This document shows positions 38,252-50,066 of a stretch of DNA of 64,000 nt, piece after piece. Below the pieces are notes generated by a model. That model had not been told where the DNA came from and made no database searches. It saw only the letters and a list, made by a program, of their open reading frames with translations. The stretch is from contig NZ_CP037934.1 in the NCBI RefSeq assembly GCF_004353225.1, positions 930,001 through 994,000 of the forward strand. Direction: 5' to 3'. The first letter of the stretch is position 1. Each line of letters opens with the position of its first letter. The translations under genes and the position numbers were made by a program. This DNA comes from Marinobacter sp. JH2. Lineage in GTDB: Bacteria > Pseudomonadota > Gammaproteobacteria > Pseudomonadales > Oleiphilaceae.

Positions 38252-38956
38252 ATGTTGTTAAGTCTCTATCGCTACAATCCAGAAGCTGATAACGCCCCTT
38301 ATATGCAGGATGTTGAAGTTGAAATTCCTGCAGGCAAAGATCTGATGGTTCTGGATGTTTTGAACCTCGTGAAGGAGAAAGATCCTTCTATGAGTTACCG
38401 TCGTTCCTGCCGCGAAGGTGTTTGTGGTTCTGATGGCATGAACATGAACGGTAAGAACGGTTTGGCTTGTATTACGCCGGTTTCCGACGTAGTTAAGAAC
38501 GACAAGTTGGTTCTGCGTCCGTTGCCGGGTTTGCCGGTCATTCGTGATCTCGTTGTCGACATGGGTCTTTTCTACAAGCAGTATGAGAAGGTCATGCCGT
38601 ACCTGGTTAACGACAAGCCGGCGCCTGCCATTGAGCGTCTGCAGTCTCCAGAGGAGCGTGAAAAGCTGGACGGTCTGTACGAGTGTATACTCTGTGCATG
38701 TTGTTCGACGTCGTGTCCTTCCTTTTGGTGGAATCCGGATAAGTTCATTGGTCCGGCAGGGCTGTTGCAGGCCTATCGTTTTCTGGCAGACAGTCGTGAT
38801 ACCGCCCAGGCTGAGCGTTTGGCCGAGTTGGATGACCCATTCAGTGTCTTCCGCTGCAGGGGTATCATGAACTGTGTCAGTGTGTGTCCGAAAGGTCTGA
38901 ACCCGACCAAAGCAATCGGTCATATTCGAAATCTGTTGCTGCAAAGGGCCACCTGA
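38252..38956 (+). CDS. sdhB: Succinate dehydrogenase iron-sulfur subunit
   Basis: Electron-transfer subunit of complex II, 234 residues. The [2Fe-2S] cysteines are in SCREGVCGSDGMNMNGKNGLAC (about 53-74), the [4Fe-4S] cysteines in CILCACCSTSCP (about 147-158) and the [3Fe-4S] set in CRGIMNCVSVCPKGLNP (about 204-220). It passes electrons from FAD in SdhA to ubiquinone at SdhC/D. GGGGAG at 38237-38242 is its ribosome site. The operon continues toward sucA across a 314-base gap. Confidence 0.98.
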   Translation: MLLSLYRYNPEADNAPYMQDVEVEIPAGKDLMVLDVLNLVKEKDPSMSYRRSCREGVCGSDGMNMNGKNGLACITPVSDVVKNDKLVLRPLPGLPVIRDLVVDMGLFYKQYEKVMPYLVNDKPAPAIERLQSPEEREKLDGLYECILCACCSTSCPSFWWNPDKFIGPAGLLQAYRFLADSRDTAQAERLAELDDPFSVFRCRGIMNCVSVCPKGLNPTKAIGHIRNLLLQRAT

Positions 38957-39012
38957 CCGGCAAATTTTGCAGAAATAGCTATACTGGTTATCCGATGCCA
39001 GTTAGCACCTCT

Positions 39013-39038
39013 GAAGGCCTCGCTTATGCGGGGCCTTC
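39013..39038 (+). terminator. Stem-loop between sdhB and sucA
   Basis: GAAGGCCTCGC (39013-39023), loop TTAT, GCGGGGCCTTC (39028-39038): an 11-bp stem with one G-U pair and no T tract. It may attenuate or protect mRNA between sdhCDAB and sucA. In the rest of the 314-base gap I see only a lone TTGACT (39204-39209) without a matching -10. Confidence 0.45.
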
Positions 39039-39270
39039 AACCAAAGGCTTATAGTCAAAAGTCTTACCAGGATGCAAACTGATCTCGCTGCCTGGTTCCC
39101 GCTTTCTGGTTTCCTTGCAGTGTCGCTGAGTACAAAAAATCATAGGGGACGGAATCTTCCGTAATGGTTGTGGTTTCCGGTTGTCATGCCGTAATAACCC
39201 GTATTGACTGGAAAATACCACTGGCCGACCATACCCGCTCCCCCGCACCAGCCAAGGTGAGCTATTCAAA

Positions 39271-42108
39271 ATGCACGAAAGCATCATGGAGCAGTTATGG
39301 CAGACTTCCCACTTGCAGGGTGGGAATCTAGCCTATGTTGAACAGCTTTTTGAAACCTACCTGTCAGATCCCAATGCTATTCCTGAAGAGTGGCGGAGCT
39401 ACTTCGATAAGCTCCCGAGCGTTGATGGCCAACAAGGTCGTGACGTTATTCACTCGACGATCCGTGAACAGTTTGAACACATTTCGCGAAACCAGCGTTT
39501 TTTGGCCAGTGGCGGCGTTCCGGCCAGCGCCACATCCGATGCTGACAAAAAGCAGATTCGTGTTCTACAGCTGATTAACGCGTACCGTTTTCGCGGACAC
39601 CAGGAATCCAAGCTTGACCCACTGGGTGTCTGGCAGCGTGAACCTGTAGAAGATCTTGATCCGGCTTTTCATGAGTTGCATGAATCCGATCTGGATTTAG
39701 AGTTTCAGACCGGCTCGCTGAGCTTCGGTTCTGAGACAATGAAGCTTAGAGACATCGTTGACGGGCTTCGTCAAACCTATTGTCAAAGTATCGGCGCAGA
39801 ATACATGCACGTGGTAGACACGCGCATCAAGCGTTGGTTTCAGCAGCGTATGGAACCGGTACGTTCCCGCCCTCAATACGAGACTGAAACCCGCAAGCAT
39901 CTTCTGGAACGTCTGACGGCGGCTGAAGGGCTTGAGAAGTATCTGGGCTCCCGATACCCCGGTGTTAAGCGTTTCGGTCTTGAAGGCGGTGAGAGCCTTA
40001 TTCCTTGTCTGGATGAATTGATTCAGCGTGCCGGCTCGTACGGCGCTAAAGAAATCGTCTTGGGCATGGCGCACCGTGGTCGTTTGAACGTGTTGGTCAA
40101 CACGCTCGGTAAGAACCCAAAAGAATTGTTTGATGAGTTCGAGGGCAAAAAGCTCGCGGATTCCGGTTCGGGTGACGTGAAATATCACCAGGGTTTCTCT
40201 TCAAATGTCATGACTCCGGGTGGCGAAGTTCACTTGGCTATGGCGTTTAACCCGTCGCACTTGGAAATCGTTGCTCCGGTGGTTGTGGGCTCGGTTCGAG
40301 CGCGTCAGGATCGCCGTAAAGATACGGACGGAACCAAAGTGTTGCCGATCGTGATGCACGGTGATGCGGCCTTTGCAGGCCAGGGTGTGGTGATGGAAAC
40401 CTTCCAGATGTCCCAGACACGGGGCTTCGGAGTGGGTGGCACCATTCACATCGTGATTAACAACCAGGTTGGTTTCACCACGAGCAGGCAGGAAGACGCT
40501 CGTTCTACGGAATACTGTACTGACGTGGCCAAGATGGTCCAGGCACCTATTCTTCACGTTAACGCAGACGATCCCGAAGCGGTGATGTTCGCGACCCACC
40601 TGGCCGTTGATTACCGCAACGAGTTCAAGCGTGACGTCGTTATCGATCTGGTTTGTTACCGCCGTCGCGGACACAACGAAGCTGATGAGCCAGCGGCCAC
40701 CCAGCCGGTGATGTACGAAAAGATTCGTAAGTTGAAAACCACCCGAAACATCTACGCCGATCAGTTGATGCAGGATGGCATGCTCGGCGAAGATGAAGTC
40801 AAACAGATGGAAACTGAATACCGGGATGCGCTCGATAATGGCGAGCACGTGGTTAAATCACTGGTTAAAGAGCCTAACAAAGACCTGTATGTCGATTGGA
40901 CTCCATACCTTGGCCATGAGTGGACTGCCAAATGTAAAACCAGCGTAGCGGCCAAAACCATTAAGAAATTGGGAACGAAGTTGACGCAGGTGCCGGAAGG
41001 CTTCAGCGTACAGCGTCAAGTATCCAAGATCGTTAACGATCGCGAGAAGATGACGGCAGGGGCCTTGCCTTTGAACTGGGGTTACGGTGAGATAATGTCT
41101 TACGCAACTCTGCTCAACGAAGGGCATCAGATACGGTTGATTGGCCAGGATGTAGGACGTGGTACCTTCTCCCACCGTCACGCGGTACTGCACAACCAGA
41201 AAGATGGTTCGTCGCATATCTCTCTTCAGTCATTGTCCGATGACCAGCCGAGTTTCGATATTTACGACTCCCTGTTGTCTGAAGAAGCTGTGATGGCGTT
41301 TGAGTACGGCTACGCGACAACCCAGCCGGACGCGTTGATTGTTTGGGAAGCGCAGTTTGGTGACTTTGCCAACGGTGCTCAGGTGGTTATCGATCAATTT
41401 CTGACCAGTGGGGAGCATAAGTGGGGCCGGTTGTGCGGCCTGACACTGTTGTTGCCTCATGGGTATGAAGGGCAGGGGCCAGAACACAGTTCCGCCCGCT
41501 TGGAGCGCTTCCTCCAGCTTTCCGCGCAGCACAATATTCAAGTGTGTGTGCCGACAACACCGTCGCAGGTGTTCCACATGCTGCGTCGTCAGGTTAAGCG
41601 CCCGCTGCGGAAGCCTTTGATTGCGATTACGCCGAAGAGTCTGCTGCGTCACAAAGAAGCGACGTCCAACCTGGATGATTTAACGTCCGGCACTTTCCAG
41701 ACCGTTTTGCCTGAAAAAGATCTTCCGGATCCGAAGAAGGTGACTCGCCTGATCATGTGTAGCGGTAAGGTGTATTACGATCTGCTGGATAAAAAGAAAG
41801 CAGATGAGCGTGACGACGTAGCGTTGGTTCGCATCGAGCAGCTTTACCCGTTCCCCGGTGATGATCTTGACGAAATCCTGGGTCAGTACCCTAAGCTGAA
41901 AAACGTGGTTTGGTGTCAAGAAGAGCCAATGAACCAGGGTGCTTGGTATCCGAGTCAGCACCATATGCGTAATGCGCTGCAACGCCTGAACCCAAAACTA
42001 TACCTTCAGTATGCCGGTCGTGAGCCTTCTGCTGCTCCTGCGTGTGGACATATGTCCGTACACATTGAAGAACAGAAGAAGTTGGTTAACGACGCGTTCG
42101 AAATCTGA
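39271..42108 (+). CDS. sucA: 2-oxoglutarate dehydrogenase E1 component
   Basis: Thiamine-diphosphate enzyme of 945 residues that decarboxylates 2-oxoglutarate and passes the succinyl group to SucB. The short N-terminal SucB-binding segment (LWQTSHLQGGNLAYVEQLFETYLSDP) opens the protein. The first active-site block is EIVLGMAHRGRLNVLVNTLGK (about 255-275), the ThDP/Mg block lies near HGDAAFAGQGVVMETFQMS (about 365-383) and NNQVGFTT, and the transketolase-like domain starts near LNWGYGEIMSYATLL (about 602-616) with GRGTFSHRHAVLHNQ. AAGGTGAG precedes the ATG. It is followed by sucB after 25 bases. Confidence 0.97.
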   Translation: MHESIMEQLWQTSHLQGGNLAYVEQLFETYLSDPNAIPEEWRSYFDKLPSVDGQQGRDVIHSTIREQFEHISRNQRFLASGGVPASATSDADKKQIRVLQLINAYRFRGHQESKLDPLGVWQREPVEDLDPAFHELHESDLDLEFQTGSLSFGSETMKLRDIVDGLRQTYCQSIGAEYMHVVDTRIKRWFQQRMEPVRSRPQYETETRKHLLERLTAAEGLEKYLGSRYPGVKRFGLEGGESLIPCLDELIQRAGSYGAKEIVLGMAHRGRLNVLVNTLGKNPKELFDEFEGKKLADSGSGDVKYHQGFSSNVMTPGGEVHLAMAFNPSHLEIVAPVVVGSVRARQDRRKDTDGTKVLPIVMHGDAAFAGQGVVMETFQMSQTRGFGVGGTIHIVINNQVGFTTSRQEDARSTEYCTDVAKMVQAPILHVNADDPEAVMFATHLAVDYRNEFKRDVVIDLVCYRRRGHNEADEPAATQPVMYEKIRKLKTTRNIYADQLMQDGMLGEDEVKQMETEYRDALDNGEHVVKSLVKEPNKDLYVDWTPYLGHEWTAKCKTSVAAKTIKKLGTKLTQVPEGFSVQRQVSKIVNDREKMTAGALPLNWGYGEIMSYATLLNEGHQIRLIGQDVGRGTFSHRHAVLHNQKDGSSHISLQSLSDDQPSFDIYDSLLSEEAVMAFEYGYATTQPDALIVWEAQFGDFANGAQVVIDQFLTSGEHKWGRLCGLTLLLPHGYEGQGPEHSSARLERFLQLSAQHNIQVCVPTTPSQVFHMLRRQVKRPLRKPLIAITPKSLLRHKEATSNLDDLTSGTFQTVLPEKDLPDPKKVTRLIMCSGKVYYDLLDKKKADERDDVALVRIEQLYPFPGDDLDEILGQYPKLKNVVWCQEEPMNQGAWYPSQHHMRNALQRLNPKLYLQYAGREPSAAPACGHMSVHIEEQKKLVNDAFEI

Positions 42109-42133
42109 CGAGCTACCGAGCTAAGGAATTGTA

Positions 42134-43357
42134 ATGACAACAGAGATTAAAGCCCCAGTTTTCCCTGAGTCGGTCGCCGAAGGCACCGTCGCGACTTGGC
42201 ACAAGCAGCCAGGCGAAGCCTGTTCACGTGACGAGCTGATTGTCGATATTGAAACCGACAAAGTTGTGCTTGAAGTGGTTGCACCGGCTGACGGCGTTAT
42301 TGAAGAGATCGTAAAAGCCGAAGGCGATACCTGCGAAAGTGGCGAAGTGATCGGCAAGTTTAAAGAAGGCGCTGCAGGTGAATCCAAGCCGGCAGAAAGC
42401 AAGGCGGATAGCAGCAAGGACGAAGAAAAGTCCGATGCGAGTGAAGAGGCTCCTGCATCTGGTGACGCGATTCTGAGCCCGGCTGCTCGTAAGCTGGCTG
42501 ATGAGAACGACGTTGATCCGGCTTCCGTAAAGGGTACCGGTAAAGACGGTCGGGTCACCAAAGAAGACGTTCAGAACCACATCGACAGTAAGAAGTCTTC
42601 GGGTTCTTCCGCGCCCCAGCCGGCAGCTGTACCGGAAGTGAATGTTGCGCCGGGTGAGCGCCCAGAGAAACGTGTTCCGATGACGCGTCTGCGTGCCAGC
42701 ATCGCGAAGCGTCTGGTTGAAGCTCAGCAGACCGCAGCGATGTTGACCACGTTCAACGAAGTGAACATGGCACCGATCATGGAACTTCGTAAGCAGTATC
42801 AGGAAAGCTTTGTTAAGCGTCATGACATTAAGCTTGGTTTCATGTCGTTCTTTGCTAAAGCTGCGACCGAAGCTCTGAAGCGCTTCCCGGCGGTTAACGC
42901 GTCCATCGACGGCAACGACATGGTTTACCACGGATACCAGGATATTGGTGTTGCGGTCTCTACCGAACGTGGTCTGGTTGTGCCTGTTATCCGTGACGTT
43001 GACGCACTGGGCTTAGCGGATATCGAGAAGAAGATCGTTGAATACGGCACCAAAGCTAAAGGTGGAAAGCTGGGCATTGACGATATGACCGGCGGTACCT
43101 TTACCATCACTAACGGTGGTACTTTCGGATCGTTGATTTCTACGCCGATCCTGAATCCGCCACAGACAGCTATTCTGGGTATGCACAAGATCCAAGAGCG
43201 CCCAATGGCAGTGAACGGTAAGGTTGAGATCCAGCCCATGATGTACCTGGCGCTGTCATACGATCACCGTATGATTGACGGCAAAGACGCCGTTCAGTTC
43301 CTAGTAGCCATCAAGGAAATGCTTGAAGACCCGGCGCGTATCCTGCTGGACGTGTAA
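42134..43357 (+). CDS. sucB: Dihydrolipoyllysine-residue succinyltransferase (E2)
   Basis: Core of the 2-oxoglutarate dehydrogenase complex, 407 residues. One lipoyl domain (about 1-76) has its lipoylated lysine in [11 protein letters not shown] (K43). A mobile Ser/Glu/Lys-rich linker follows, then the E1/E3-binding domain (about 112-150; [15 protein letters not shown]) and the catalytic domain (about 175-405), with the catalytic histidine in [13 protein letters not shown] (about 376-388). It transfers the succinyl group to CoA. lpd, the E3, follows after 35 bases. Confidence 0.97.
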   Translation: MTTEIKAPVFPESVAEGTVATWHKQPGEACSRDELIVDIETDKVVLEVVAPADGVIEEIVKAEGDTCESGEVIGKFKEGAAGESKPAESKADSSKDEEKSDASEEAPASGDAILSPAARKLADENDVDPASVKGTGKDGRVTKEDVQNHIDSKKSSGSSAPQPAAVPEVNVAPGERPEKRVPMTRLRASIAKRLVEAQQTAAMLTTFNEVNMAPIMELRKQYQESFVKRHDIKLGFMSFFAKAATEALKRFPAVNASIDGNDMVYHGYQDIGVAVSTERGLVVPVIRDVDALGLADIEKKIVEYGTKAKGGKLGIDDMTGGTFTITNGGTFGSLISTPILNPPQTAILGMHKIQERPMAVNGKVEIQPMMYLALSYDHRMIDGKDAVQFLVAIKEMLEDPARILLDV

Positions 43358-43362
43358 GCTGA

Positions 43363-44835
<1,473 letters not shown>

Positions 44836-44847
44836 CGCAGACCAGAA

Positions 44848-44879
44848 GCGAAGGGGCGCCCGAAAGAGCGCCCCTTCGC
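44848..44879 (+). terminator. Stem-loop after lpdA
   Basis: GCGAAGGGGCGC (44848-44859) and GCGCCCCTTCGC (44868-44879) form a perfect 12-bp stem with loop CCGAAAGA, 12 bases after the lpdA stop. TATAACAAC rather than a T tract follows. It may mark the end of sucAB-lpd or protect it. Confidence 0.55.
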
Positions 44880-45031
44880 TATAACAACAACCGATTTCTG
44901 GTTGCGGACATGGTGAGCTGAGGTGATCCCCTGCTCATCAAACCGAATTCGCGTTTAAGGCTTCCCAAGAGGGGAGTGGCGGGTTCTTCTCCGTACGTGG
45001 TTATCCTCCATCAAATAGCGGGACATTAACT

Positions 45032-46197
<1,166 letters not shown>

Positions 46198-46198
<1 letters not shown>

Positions 46199-47070
46199 TG
46201 AGCATCCTGATTAATAAAGACACCAAGGTTATCTGCCAGGGCTTTACCGGCGCACAGGGTACTTTCCACTCTGAGCAGGCTATCGAGTACGGCACCAAGA
46301 TGGTTGGTGGCGTAAGCCCGGGTAAAGGCGGAACCGAGCACTTGGGTCTGCCGGTATTCAACACCGTGCGTGAAGCTGTCGAAAAGACCGGTGCACAGGC
46401 TACCGTTATCTACGTGCCAGCTCCGTTCTGTAAAGATGCCATCATCGAAGCGGCAGATGCCGGCCTCGAACTGATCGTGTGCATCACTGAAGGCATCCCG
46501 ACCATCGATATGCTGTACGCCAAAGAATATGTTGATCGTAAAGGCGTGCGCATGATCGGGCCTAACTGCCCAGGCGTAATCACACCGGGCGAAAGCAAGA
46601 TCGGTATCATGCCGGGCCACATTCACAAGCCAGGTAAGGTCGGTATCGTATCCCGCTCCGGAACCCTGACTTATGAAGCGGTCAAGCAGACCACAGACTT
46701 CGGCTACGGCCAGTCTACTTGCGTAGGTATTGGTGGTGACCCAATTCCGGGTTCCAACTTCATCGATATCCTCAAGCTGCTGCAGGACGATCCGCAGACT
46801 GAAGCTATTGTGATGATTGGTGAAATCGGTGGTACTGCTGAAGAAGAAGCGGCTGCCTTCATCAAAGACAACGTCACCAAGCCTGTTGTTTCCTACATTG
46901 CCGGCGTAACTGCGCCTCCAGGCAAGCGTATGGGCCACGCAGGTGCCATCATTTCAGGTGGTAAGGGTACTGCGGACGAAAAATTCGCCGCTCTGAACGA
47001 CGCCGGTGTTAAAACCGTGCGTAGCCTGGCTGAAATCGGCAAGGCTCTGCAGGAAGTGACTGGCTGGTAA
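46198..47070 (+). CDS. sucD: Succinyl-CoA synthetase subunit alpha
   Basis: The CoA-binding and phosphohistidine subunit, 290 residues. The Rossmann CoA-binding domain opens with [21 protein letters not shown] (about 12-32). The phosphorylated histidine is in [15 protein letters not shown] (about 244-258). [19 protein letters not shown] is conserved in the middle. With SucC it carries out the substrate-level phosphorylation step of the cycle. It ends the TCA block and is followed by a strong terminator. Confidence 0.98.
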
Positions 47071-47090
47071 GCCTTTTTACAACCTGAGAA

Positions 47091-47126
47091 AACCCCCGAA
47101 TTCGAAAGAATACCGGGGGTTTTTTG
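47091..47126 (+). terminator. Rho-independent terminator after sucCD
   Basis: AACCCCCG (47091-47098) pairs with CGGGGGTT (47114-47121) around a 15-base loop and continues as TTTTG. It lies 20 bases after the sucD stop. Confidence 0.9.
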
Positions 47127-47156
47127 TTTCAGGGCGATTGTTTTAAGCCTGTTTGT

Positions 47157-47185
47157 TTAACGCAAGGGGGTGTTAAGACTATAAT
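47157..47185 (+). promoter_or_regulatory. trpS promoter
   Basis: TTAACG (47157-47162), 17 bases, TATAAT (47180-47185). It predicts a leader of about 73 bases. I see no leader peptide rich in tryptophan. Confidence 0.6.
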
Positions 47186-47264
47186 GCTCGGTCAGCCTGA
47201 TGACTAACCCCGTGACTTCACGCTCATTCAGGCGCTCTATAAATAGAAAGAAGGAGTTTGTGCT

Positions 47265-48479
47265 TTGAGTTCCGTCGATTCCCAGCAAAGAATTTTGTCC
47301 GGCATGCGTCCGACCGGCAAGCTTCACCTCGGCCACTACCACGGTGTGCTGAAAAACTGGGTTAAACTCCAGCACGAATTCGAGTGCTTCTTCTTCGTTG
47401 CCGATTGGCACGCGTTAACCACGCAATACGACGATCCCTCTGGCATTGAGCAAAGTGTCTGGGACATGGTTGTGGATTGGTTGGCCGCTGGTGTGAACCC
47501 GGGCTCGTCCACGATGTTTATTCAGTCCCAGGTTCCGGAACACGCCGAGCTACATTTGCTGCTTTCGATGATTACTCCGCTGGGCTGGCTCGAGCGAATC
47601 CCGACCTACAAAGATCAGCAGGAAAAGCTGCGCGAGAAAGATCTCGCCACTTACGGCTTCCTAGGGTATCCGTTGCTGCAAACCGCGGATATTTTGATGT
47701 ACCGAGCCGGCAAGGTGCCGGTTGGAGCCGATCAGGTTTCGCACGTGGAAATTACCCGTGAGATTGCTCGCCGCTTTAATCACATCTATGGCCGAGAGCC
47801 CGGCTTTGAAGAGCTTGCCGAGGCAGCGATTGTCAAAATGGGTAAGAAAAACGCCAAGCTGTACCGCTCGCTGAAGAAGCGTTATCAGGAAGAGGGTAGC
47901 ACCGAGGCACTTGAAATTGCCCGAGCTCTGTTGAAAGAACAGCAGAATATCTCGTTGGGTGACCGCGAGCGTCTGTACGGCTATATCGAAGGTGGCGGTA
48001 AAGTGATTTTGCCGGAGCCGCAACCGTTGCTGACGCCGGAGTCCAAGATGCCAGGGCTGGACGGACAAAAGATGTCTAAGTCCTACAATAACTACATTGG
48101 CCTACGTGAAGATCCAGACAGCGTTGCCCAGAAAGTCCGCACGATGCAGACCGACCCTCAACGTGTTCGCCGTACGGATCCGGGTGAGCCTGAGAAGTGT
48201 CCGGTGTGGGGTATGCACAAAGTGTATTCCGATGAAGCAACCTGTGCCTGGGTTCAGGAGGGCTGCCGCAGCGCCGGTATCGGTTGCCTGGAGTGCAAAA
48301 CGCCACTGATCGAAGCCATCGTGGAGGAGCAGAAGCCGCTGCACGAAAGGGCCAAAGAATATGAAGACAACCCGGACTTGGTGTATTCGATCCTTCAGGA
48401 AGGAAGAGAGCATGCACGTGATGCAGCAAGAGATACCCTTGAAGAGGTTCGGGAAGCGATGGGTCTCAGTTATCGCTGA
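47265..48479 (+). CDS. trpS: Tryptophanyl-tRNA synthetase, long form with a four-cysteine Fe-S-type motif (TTG start)
   Basis: A class I synthetase of 404 residues. The HIGH-type motif is HLGHYHG (21-27) and KMSKS is at 269-273. The TTG at 47265 is the only start that fits AAGGAG (47251-47256) and the conserved ILSGMRPTGKLHLGH. Compared with the roughly 330-residue form it has an extra segment of some 70 residues (about 172-255) between the Rossmann core and KMSKS. Four cysteines, C312-x21-C334-x6-C341-x2-C344, closely follow the spacing reported for the [4Fe-4S]-binding TrpRS of Thermotoga (C-x22-C-x6-C-x2-C), so a cluster near the anticodon-binding region is likely (inference). C327 is a fifth cysteine there. 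Confidence 0.93.
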   Translation: MSSVDSQQRILSGMRPTGKLHLGHYHGVLKNWVKLQHEFECFFFVADWHALTTQYDDPSGIEQSVWDMVVDWLAAGVNPGSSTMFIQSQVPEHAELHLLLSMITPLGWLERIPTYKDQQEKLREKDLATYGFLGYPLLQTADILMYRAGKVPVGADQVSHVEITREIARRFNHIYGREPGFEELAEAAIVKMGKKNAKLYRSLKKRYQEEGSTEALEIARALLKEQQNISLGDRERLYGYIEGGGKVILPEPQPLLTPESKMPGLDGQKMSKSYNNYIGLREDPDSVAQKVRTMQTDPQRVRRTDPGEPEKCPVWGMHKVYSDEATCAWVQEGCRSAGIGCLECKTPLIEAIVEEQKPLHERAKEYEDNPDLVYSILQEGREHARDAARDTLEEVREAMGLSYR

Positions 48480-48520
48480 GTCAGGCCTGTTGGCTGCTCG
48501 TTGAAAGAGGCGACGGTGGT

Positions 48521-49348
48521 ATGACGGACGAGATCAAAGAACCAATCGACGCTTCATCTAGCGAAATGGAGCAGGTTCCCCTTGCGTTGGTGTCGGGCAA
48601 ACCGTTGGTCGACGTTCCTAAGGATCTCTACATACCGCCCGATGCGTTGGCTGTCTTTCTTGAGGCTTTTGAAGGGCCTCTGGATTTGTTGCTCTATCTA
48701 ATCCGGCGCCAGAATATGAATATTCTGGATATCGATGTTAGTGAAATTACCCGACAGTACATGGAGTACATCGGGGCGGTGGAGTCGATGCGCTTTGAGT
48801 TGGCGGCTGAATACCTCGTTATGGCCGCCACGCTCGCTGAGATAAAATCCCGGATGCTCTTGCCGCGTCAGGAAAGTGACGATGACGACGAGCTGGACCC
48901 CAGAGCCGAACTTATTCGACGACTACAACAGTACGAACGCTTCAAAAAAGCCGCCGAAGATATTGATCAGATGCCGCGCGTGGAGCGTGACACTTATATC
49001 GGCTCAGCCGCCTTACCAGAATTGCCTTCGAGCCAGCCGCATCCCGACGTGGATATGCGCGAGCTGATTCTGGCGCTTCAGGGGGTTCTGAAACGTGCAG
49101 ACTTGTTCACCAGTCATCATGTTGAGAAAGAGCGTTTGTCTACTCGGGAACGCATGTCCCGTATCTTGTCGGTGCTTCAGGGAGATCGCTTCGTCACATT
49201 TGAAAGCCTCTTTTCGGTTGAAGAGGGGCGCTTGGGCGTTGTCGTGAGTTTTCTGGCAACGCTTGAGTTGGTGAAAGAGCAGTTGATTGAACTGGTGCAA
49301 GCTGAGGTGCTCGGGCCCATTCATGTCAGAGCGCGAGCCGTGAGTTGA
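48521..49348 (+). CDS. scpA: Segregation and condensation protein A
   Basis: Kleisin partner of SMC, 275 residues. The N-terminal family signature is AVFLEAFEGPLDLLLYLIRRQNMNILDIDVSEITRQYMEYI (begins near residue 44); the middle is acidic and variable, and a winged-helix C-terminus (about 205-270; RLGVVVSFLATLELVKEQLIELVQ) would bind the SMC head. The N-terminal 40 residues before the core are variable in the family. It is followed by scpB (16 bases) and rluB. Its partner smc is also in the window, at 52957, in a separate operon. Confidence 0.93.
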   Translation: MTDEIKEPIDASSSEMEQVPLALVSGKPLVDVPKDLYIPPDALAVFLEAFEGPLDLLLYLIRRQNMNILDIDVSEITRQYMEYIGAVESMRFELAAEYLVMAATLAEIKSRMLLPRQESDDDDELDPRAELIRRLQQYERFKKAAEDIDQMPRVERDTYIGSAALPELPSSQPHPDVDMRELILALQGVLKRADLFTSHHVEKERLSTRERMSRILSVLQGDRFVTFESLFSVEEGRLGVVVSFLATLELVKEQLIELVQAEVLGPIHVRARAVS

Positions 49349-49364
49349 AGGGTAATCAACGACC

Positions 49365-50027
49365 ATGAACGAAGACGAAATTGTCAGAATTCAGGCGATC
49401 GCAGAGGCGGCTTTGTTGGCTGCAGGGAAGCCCTTGTCGATTGACCAACTTCGAGAGCTGTTTTTGGAAAGCGAACGGCCAACCCGGCAAGCTATGGAAC
49501 AGGCCATAACGCAGCTGGAAGTGGCCTGCGAGGGCCGGGGATTTGAGCTAAAACAAATCGCTAGCGGCTACCGATTGCAGGTCAGGGTTGAATTTGCGCC
49601 CTGGGTTGGCAGGCTGTTTGAAGAGAAGCCGCAGCGTTACTCACGGGCACTGTTGGAAACACTTGCTTTGATTGCATATCGACAACCGATTACTCGCGGG
49701 GAGATTGAAGAAATTCGAGGTGTTGCGGTAAGCAGCAATATCATTCGGACCTTGCTTGAGCGAGAGTGGGTGCGTGTTGTGGGGCATCGTGATGTGCCGG
49801 GTAGGCCGGCCATGTACGCCACCACCAAACAGTTTTTGGATTACTTCAACCTCACCGGTCTCGATGAATTGCCCGCCTTGTCAGAAGTGCGGGATTTGGA
49901 AGAGATCGGCCGTGAGATTGAAAAGAATATGCAGGGCGAGATTAAACTTGAAGCTCCCTCGCCAGAAGGTGAAGAGGCCGATATGCAGAACTCTGGCGAG
50001 TCGCCCTCAGAACAGACACTTCACTGA
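49365..50027 (+). CDS. scpB: Segregation and condensation protein B
   Basis: Winged-helix partner of ScpA in the SMC complex, 220 residues. Conserved segments: IAEAALLAAGKPLSIDQLRELF (about 11-32), LETLALIAYRQPITRGEIEEIRGVAVSSNIIRTLLEREWVRVVG (about 94-137) and GRPAMYATTKQFLDYFNL (about 145-162). An acidic tail of about 45 residues follows. It lies between scpA and rluB, the usual order in gammaproteobacteria. Confidence 0.94.
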   Translation: MNEDEIVRIQAIAEAALLAAGKPLSIDQLRELFLESERPTRQAMEQAITQLEVACEGRGFELKQIASGYRLQVRVEFAPWVGRLFEEKPQRYSRALLETLALIAYRQPITRGEIEEIRGVAVSSNIIRTLLEREWVRVVGHRDVPGRPAMYATTKQFLDYFNLTGLDELPALSEVRDLEEIGREIEKNMQGEIKLEAPSPEGEEADMQNSGESPSEQTLH

Positions 50028-50066
50028 CCGCCACAAGGCGTCAGATACTCAGTAAGGAATGAATTC

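Noticed and set aside
39204..39209. TTGACT as the -35 of a sucA promoter
   Set aside because: No acceptable -10 lies 16-18 bases downstream.
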